From: Vitellaria paradoxa
Taxonomy: Eukaryota; Streptophyta; Magnoliopsida; Ericales; Sapotaceae
Length of the DNA stretch: 64,000 bases
NCBI GenBank assembly: GCA_019916065.1
Contig: JAINTL010000094.1
Location: 1 to 64,000, forward strand
Reading direction: 5' to 3'
In this document: one piece after another, positions 59,902 through 64,000 of the stretch
How the letters are laid out: every line of letters begins with the position of its first letter
Numbering within the stretch: the stretch's first letter is position 1
Notes under the pieces: model-generated
What the model was told of the DNA's origin: nothing
Databases searched by the model: none
The model's input: the letters and a program-made list of their open reading frames with translations, nothing else
Position numbers and translations under genes: made by a program

Positions 59902-62560
59902 GGGTTGGATATGGGAGGTTGGTCATGTGATGGAGGGGATTGCATTTTTTTTTGGGGGGGGGGGGAGGGGGTGTGGGTGGTGATAATTGGTGTCAGAATT
60001 TGGAAAACCACATATGGAAATTTGCCTGATGTGATTCTACCGACTTGGAAAATTTCCTGCACGTTCACTCTGTATGCAATTGCTTCAAATCGCAAATATA
60101 GATCTCTACTATATTACCCTCTACTCATTTGGTAATTACTTTTTAGCGTGTATGACAAGGGTTGGAGGCCATAGAGTATTCAAAAATACAAGTCACTTGT
60201 GTACAATGGGAATATATTTTCTGTTTTGCAAAAATTATTTTCATGAATTCTTGAATGACAGATTTAGTTCTCTCTTCACCATTGGTTCAAATCACAATGA
60301 GAGTCTTATGATTTATTAGCTAACAAAAATGAAGGAATGCTAGTAAGGTTGGACATGATTAGTCGGTGGCAGAAGTAGAAAATTATGCGACTTAAGGGAG
60401 GGGGTGGTGAGCACCAATAGCTCTAGGCAAAGGCCTGAAAGGGGAGGGTAGATTGCCTTTACCAAGATGAGGATGGGACCGTGAACTTCGATGGAGCTGA
60501 ATTGAATTGGTTTTTTATGAGATAAATGTAGTTATGGATTTATATGAATAGGGAGTGGGATGTCACACTTTAAGTCATTATTAATAAAATCCCACATGTT
60601 AAGGTGGCTTAGTCCTTGTTGAAATTATTGATGCTCTATTGTGCCTCCTGCAATTGGCTGCCTGTGAATTTACATCTATAATTGTTTTAATCTATTTCAT
60701 GTGCTGCTCCTTGTTATCTTGATACTGGAATCATTTAAGACTGATTGTAGGTATAAATCTAGAGGTAAAAAGTTAACAACCAAAATAAATAGTTAATTAG
60801 TAGCTTGCTAAAAACTTACAGTGATGAAAAGCCAAAAGCAAATAACAAGCGAGGATGACCACTTAGTCTCTTAAATGATTAGTATCTTTAACAAGCTAGG
60901 TCAAAATGAGTATACCTTATTAGCAAAGAATGTCAACCTACGTAAAAACTTACATCTTGATATTTGTTAGCAAAGAATGTTTTTAGCAAGCTGAAGCCAT
61001 GATTCTTTAGCTTTGTTGTTTGATTGATATATATATATATATATATGTATATTTCTTTTTTGGGGGGGGGGTTATTGGGTGGCATTCTCTTGATGTCTTT
61101 TTTTTTTTAAATAATATTCTTATTTAATTAGTAAAAAATATCCATAAGTTTCCTATGTGGATTCTCTCTATTCTCTCTTCGGCATTTGTTTTCCTCCCTC
61201 TTGTATGAATGGAACAAATATAGAAAGTTATACATTGCTTATAAATGACAGTTGGATGCATTGGTTACGATAATAGATTAAGCATTTTTTGGCCAAATGG
61301 TGGCGCCTTAATATAATGATAAGGTAAGTAAGAATGAGAGCCTCTTTTTTCCTGATTCCACCATTACTTCTTTATTTGAACAAGGTTGGATTAGCAAAAG
61401 AAGGAAAATAACTTTGTTTCCTTCCAGAATTTCCTCCTTGTGGTTTGGGTTTTTTTTTTTTTTGGGGGGGGGGGGGAGTTTGACGTTGGACCATTGGGTA
61501 AATGGAAAAATTGTAATGCATGATTGGTGCTGATGTGCATGGAGATAATTGTTTTGGTTATGTTTTAGGGCTGATGATATTTGTCCTTAGAAGGTATTCA
61601 GTTAGGTTGGATTGGCTTTTTGGGCTATGTGAGATTTTTTATCAGGAATGGTGAGAGGGGCCTATTTTTGGATGGGGTTGAGGATTTTATTGTTATTATT
61701 ATTATAATTTTTTTTTAAAGGAATGGAGTGGTATTAAAAACCCTGAGGATAGTGTTAACTCACTTCATGTTTTGCCACTTATCAAACTGAAAAAAGAGTT
61801 GATTGAGAGTTGGAGTTGGTGGATCACTTCGTTACTTTGGGCCATTACTCATGTAGGTTGTAGAGAGGATAATTTGGTACAGAAGAGGTTGAATTCTGCA
61901 CACTTTTAGTAAGCTTAGCAACCCTTATTATCATGGTGGCTGCTTGTGCCATCAACCTTTAATTTCTCGCTAGATACACTATATTGAAACTTCTTGGTGG
62001 GTTTGAAACAATGATTTTTCCATGGAAAAGGAAAGAGTAGAGGATTTAAAATTATTTATCTTTTTTGGTTCATGGTGTAAAATGGAAGGAAAAAAGGGCG
62101 GGATTTGAGAAATTAAAAATAATTAAATCAGAGAGCTAGTTTATTGAGGAATGCATTTTATTTTCTCATATTTTTTCATCCACTTAAATAAGAATAGTTA
62201 TTCGGAACTTTATATTTCCTTTATTGTTTGAGCCTGGTAGGAAAAATGTTAATTTTGAACTTATGCTTGGGACAACTACTTGTCACAGATTGATAAAATT
62301 ATGTTCTAATAAACAGGTTAGTGTTTATCCACGTGTGGTGGAGCCTGAAAACGCTCACGGAGCAAGGAAGAGGGAGTCTCAGAATGCAGCGTGAACATAG
62401 GAAAGCAAGAAAGGAAAGCAAATGCTGTTCAACCCCAGCTTCTGATGGCTTCAGTCAATAAAGATGCAGAAGCAAATTCAATTTGCTGATATGTTACATA
62501 TTCTAAAATTATTGCTTCTTTAAGTAAGAAAAATTTTCTTTGAAGTTGCGTGACATTGGT

Positions 62561-62957
62561 TTATCATTCCATTGACATAAAAGTGCAATGAATGCATGTA
62601 TATATTTTTTCCGGATGGTGCTGGGGGTTGTAAAATGGTGGTTTGAGGAAATCTTTAGCTATATATGGCGAGGGGTAAATGGGGCCCAACCCTGTGAGAG
62701 GGGAGACTCTGAATGGCCTCGGTGGACGTTTAAAGATCAATTCGTATGGGCCTATTGGAGGCTTCTTTGGGTTATTACGCTTAACCAGCGTGATGCTTGA
62801 ACATTGAGCTCGTGGGACTGGTTAAGTGCAGTCATGGCCAGACGTTTAGTTACTGCACTACGTCACTATCCCAATTAGGATCAGAATTTTTGTAAAATAG
62901 GCCCAGATGGTGAAGTAGGCCACACAAAAAACGTTGAGCGAAGTCAAGTGCAAAATG
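62561..62957. other. Unassigned spacer
   Basis: Moderate GC, no recognised gene. It separates the candidate terminal exon from the minisatellite. Confidence 0.4.
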
Positions 62958-64000
62958 CGCAGATTAATGGGTTCATAGCTTCAATCAAATAATGGGTTCA
63001 TAGCTGGGCTTACTTGTTAGATTAATGGGGCTTAAGTAGGCGTATTCATCATATTAATGGGCCTTATCTGGGCTTTTTTTTGGTTTTTTTTTTTACATTA
63101 AGGGGCATTGGCCTTATTTATCAGATTAATGGCCCTTAGCTAGGTATATTTTTTTTAATGGGGCTTATATGGGCTTTTTTTTTTCCAGATTAATGAGCCT
63201 TAACTGTATTTTTTTTTAAGATCAATCGGCCTTGAGTGGGCCTATTTAGTGAAGTAGTAGGCCTTAGCTGCGCTTACTTTTAACATTAGCGTGCCTTAAG
63301 TGGCCTTTTTTTTCGATTAATGGGCCTTAATTGGGCTTTTGTCAGATTAATGGCCCCATGGGTCGGCCTCAACTGGGTTATTTGTCAATTAACGGGCCTT
63401 ACCTGGGCTTTTTTAAGATCAATGGGCCGCGACTGGGCTTAGTGTCAGATTAATGGCCACAGCTATGTTTATTTTTAAATTAATGGGCTTTAAGTGGCCT
63501 TCTTAACGGACCTTAACTGGGCTTATTTGTCAAGTAATGGGCCTTAACCGGGCTTGTTTATCAGAGCAATGGGCCTTAACTGGGCTTTTTTTACATAAAG
63601 GGGCCTGAGCTCGGCTATTTATGAGATTAATGGCCTTAGCTGGGCTTATTTTTTACAATAACGGGCCTTAAATGGGCTATTTTTTTAGATTAATGGGCCC
63701 ATAGTTGGGCTCATTTTTACATTGACGAACCTCAACTGGGCTTATATTTCAGATTAACGGGCCTTAAATGAGTTGTTTTCTTGCATCAACCGGGCTTATT
63801 TGTCAGATTTACGGGCCTTTGCTGGGCTTACTTTCTACCATAATGGGCCTTAGCTGCGTTAATTTTTCAAATTAATGGGCCTTAAGCGGAATTTTTTTTT
63901 ACATTAACAGGCCTCTCCAGAGCCTATTTTTTTTTTTTTTGTATGGCCCCATAGACGGCTTATTTTTCAGATTATGGGTAGGCCCATATCCGCGCTTATT
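62958..64000 (+). repeat. TGGGCC/GGGCTT minisatellite, running off the window
   Basis: About 25 degenerate tandem units of roughly 38-43 bp. The rough consensus unit is 'attaatgggccttaa' followed by 'ctgggcttatttttcag'. Nearly every unit keeps the GGGCCTTA and GGGCTT cores, while the T-rich linker varies in length. There is no coding capacity. The array is cut by the window end, so its full length is unknown. Confidence 0.88.

Larger units (their letters stand above)
55230..62560 (+). other. Possible spliced transcript with little coding capacity
   Basis: A leader-like GC-rich block (about 55230-55482) ends in a TC run followed by a good donor (CTCG/GTGAGACC). Candidate internal exons lie at 58651-58704 (TTTAG before, GTGAGT after) and about 59085-59154 (TTTTAG before, GTTGGT after). 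A terminal exon may start at about 62318 (ACAG/GTTAGTG), with AATAAA near 62458. The 59085 exon translates in one frame as VLIAIADLAKTTVGP, resembling the 'AIADLVKTTLGP' segment of CCT-type chaperonins, but stops flank it and no further chaperonin sequence was found. A noncoding RNA, a dead gene fragment or chance are all possible. Confidence 0.3.

Overview
This window is nuclear DNA from a flowering plant. The evidence is multi-exon genes with canonical plant introns (11 coding exons in two of them), plant-only families (AG-peptide, AP2/ERF cytokinin response factor, G-box bZIP, plastid-division PDV), and a very AT-rich intergenic fraction full of MITEs, LINE and SINE copies, Helitrons and a TRIM. 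The species cannot be settled from sequence alone. There are no prokaryotic features, CRISPR arrays, rRNA or credible tRNA genes.

Layout. 1-2.6 kb: AT-rich intergenic DNA with a small Tourist-like MITE. 2.7-11.1 kb (+): complete gamma-tubulin gene, 11 coding exons, 474 aa, with a duplicated intron segment carrying a LINE tail, one GC-AG intron, and an antisense LINE remnant just after the stop codon. 14.6-24.5 kb: a two-exon AG-peptide gene (+) between two inverted copies of a ~1 kb non-autonomous Helitron. The last few codons and 3' UTR of this gene have been amplified into a ~7.2 kb tandem array of about 11 units. That array was later invaded by one Helitron, a tRNA-type SINE and a hAT-like element, each with a readable insertion footprint. 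24.5-27.5 kb: repeat-rich spacer with a second SINE. 27.5-28.7 kb (-): two-exon PDV-like plastid-division protein. 30.8-31.7 kb (-): intronless cytokinin response factor. 35.0-41.8 kb (-): GBF3/CPRF1-type bZIP gene, 11 coding exons, 390 aa, with a TRIM cluster in one intron and twin G-boxes upstream. 42-55 kb: gene-poor, MITE-rich DNA holding two GC-rich islands with ACGT elements, one of which has four perfect G-boxes. 55.2-62.6 kb: a possible spliced transcript with little or no coding capacity. 63-64 kb: a degenerate TGGGCC/GGGCTT minisatellite running off the window end.

The genes do not form a pathway. Gamma-tubulin nucleates microtubules, the AG-peptide is a cell-surface proteoglycan, PDV acts at the chloroplast outer envelope, and CRF and GBF are transcription factors. 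PDV and CRF share a link known from other plants (cytokinin and CRFs raise PDV levels and plastid division), and here they sit 2 kb apart; a functional meaning for that adjacency is inference only.
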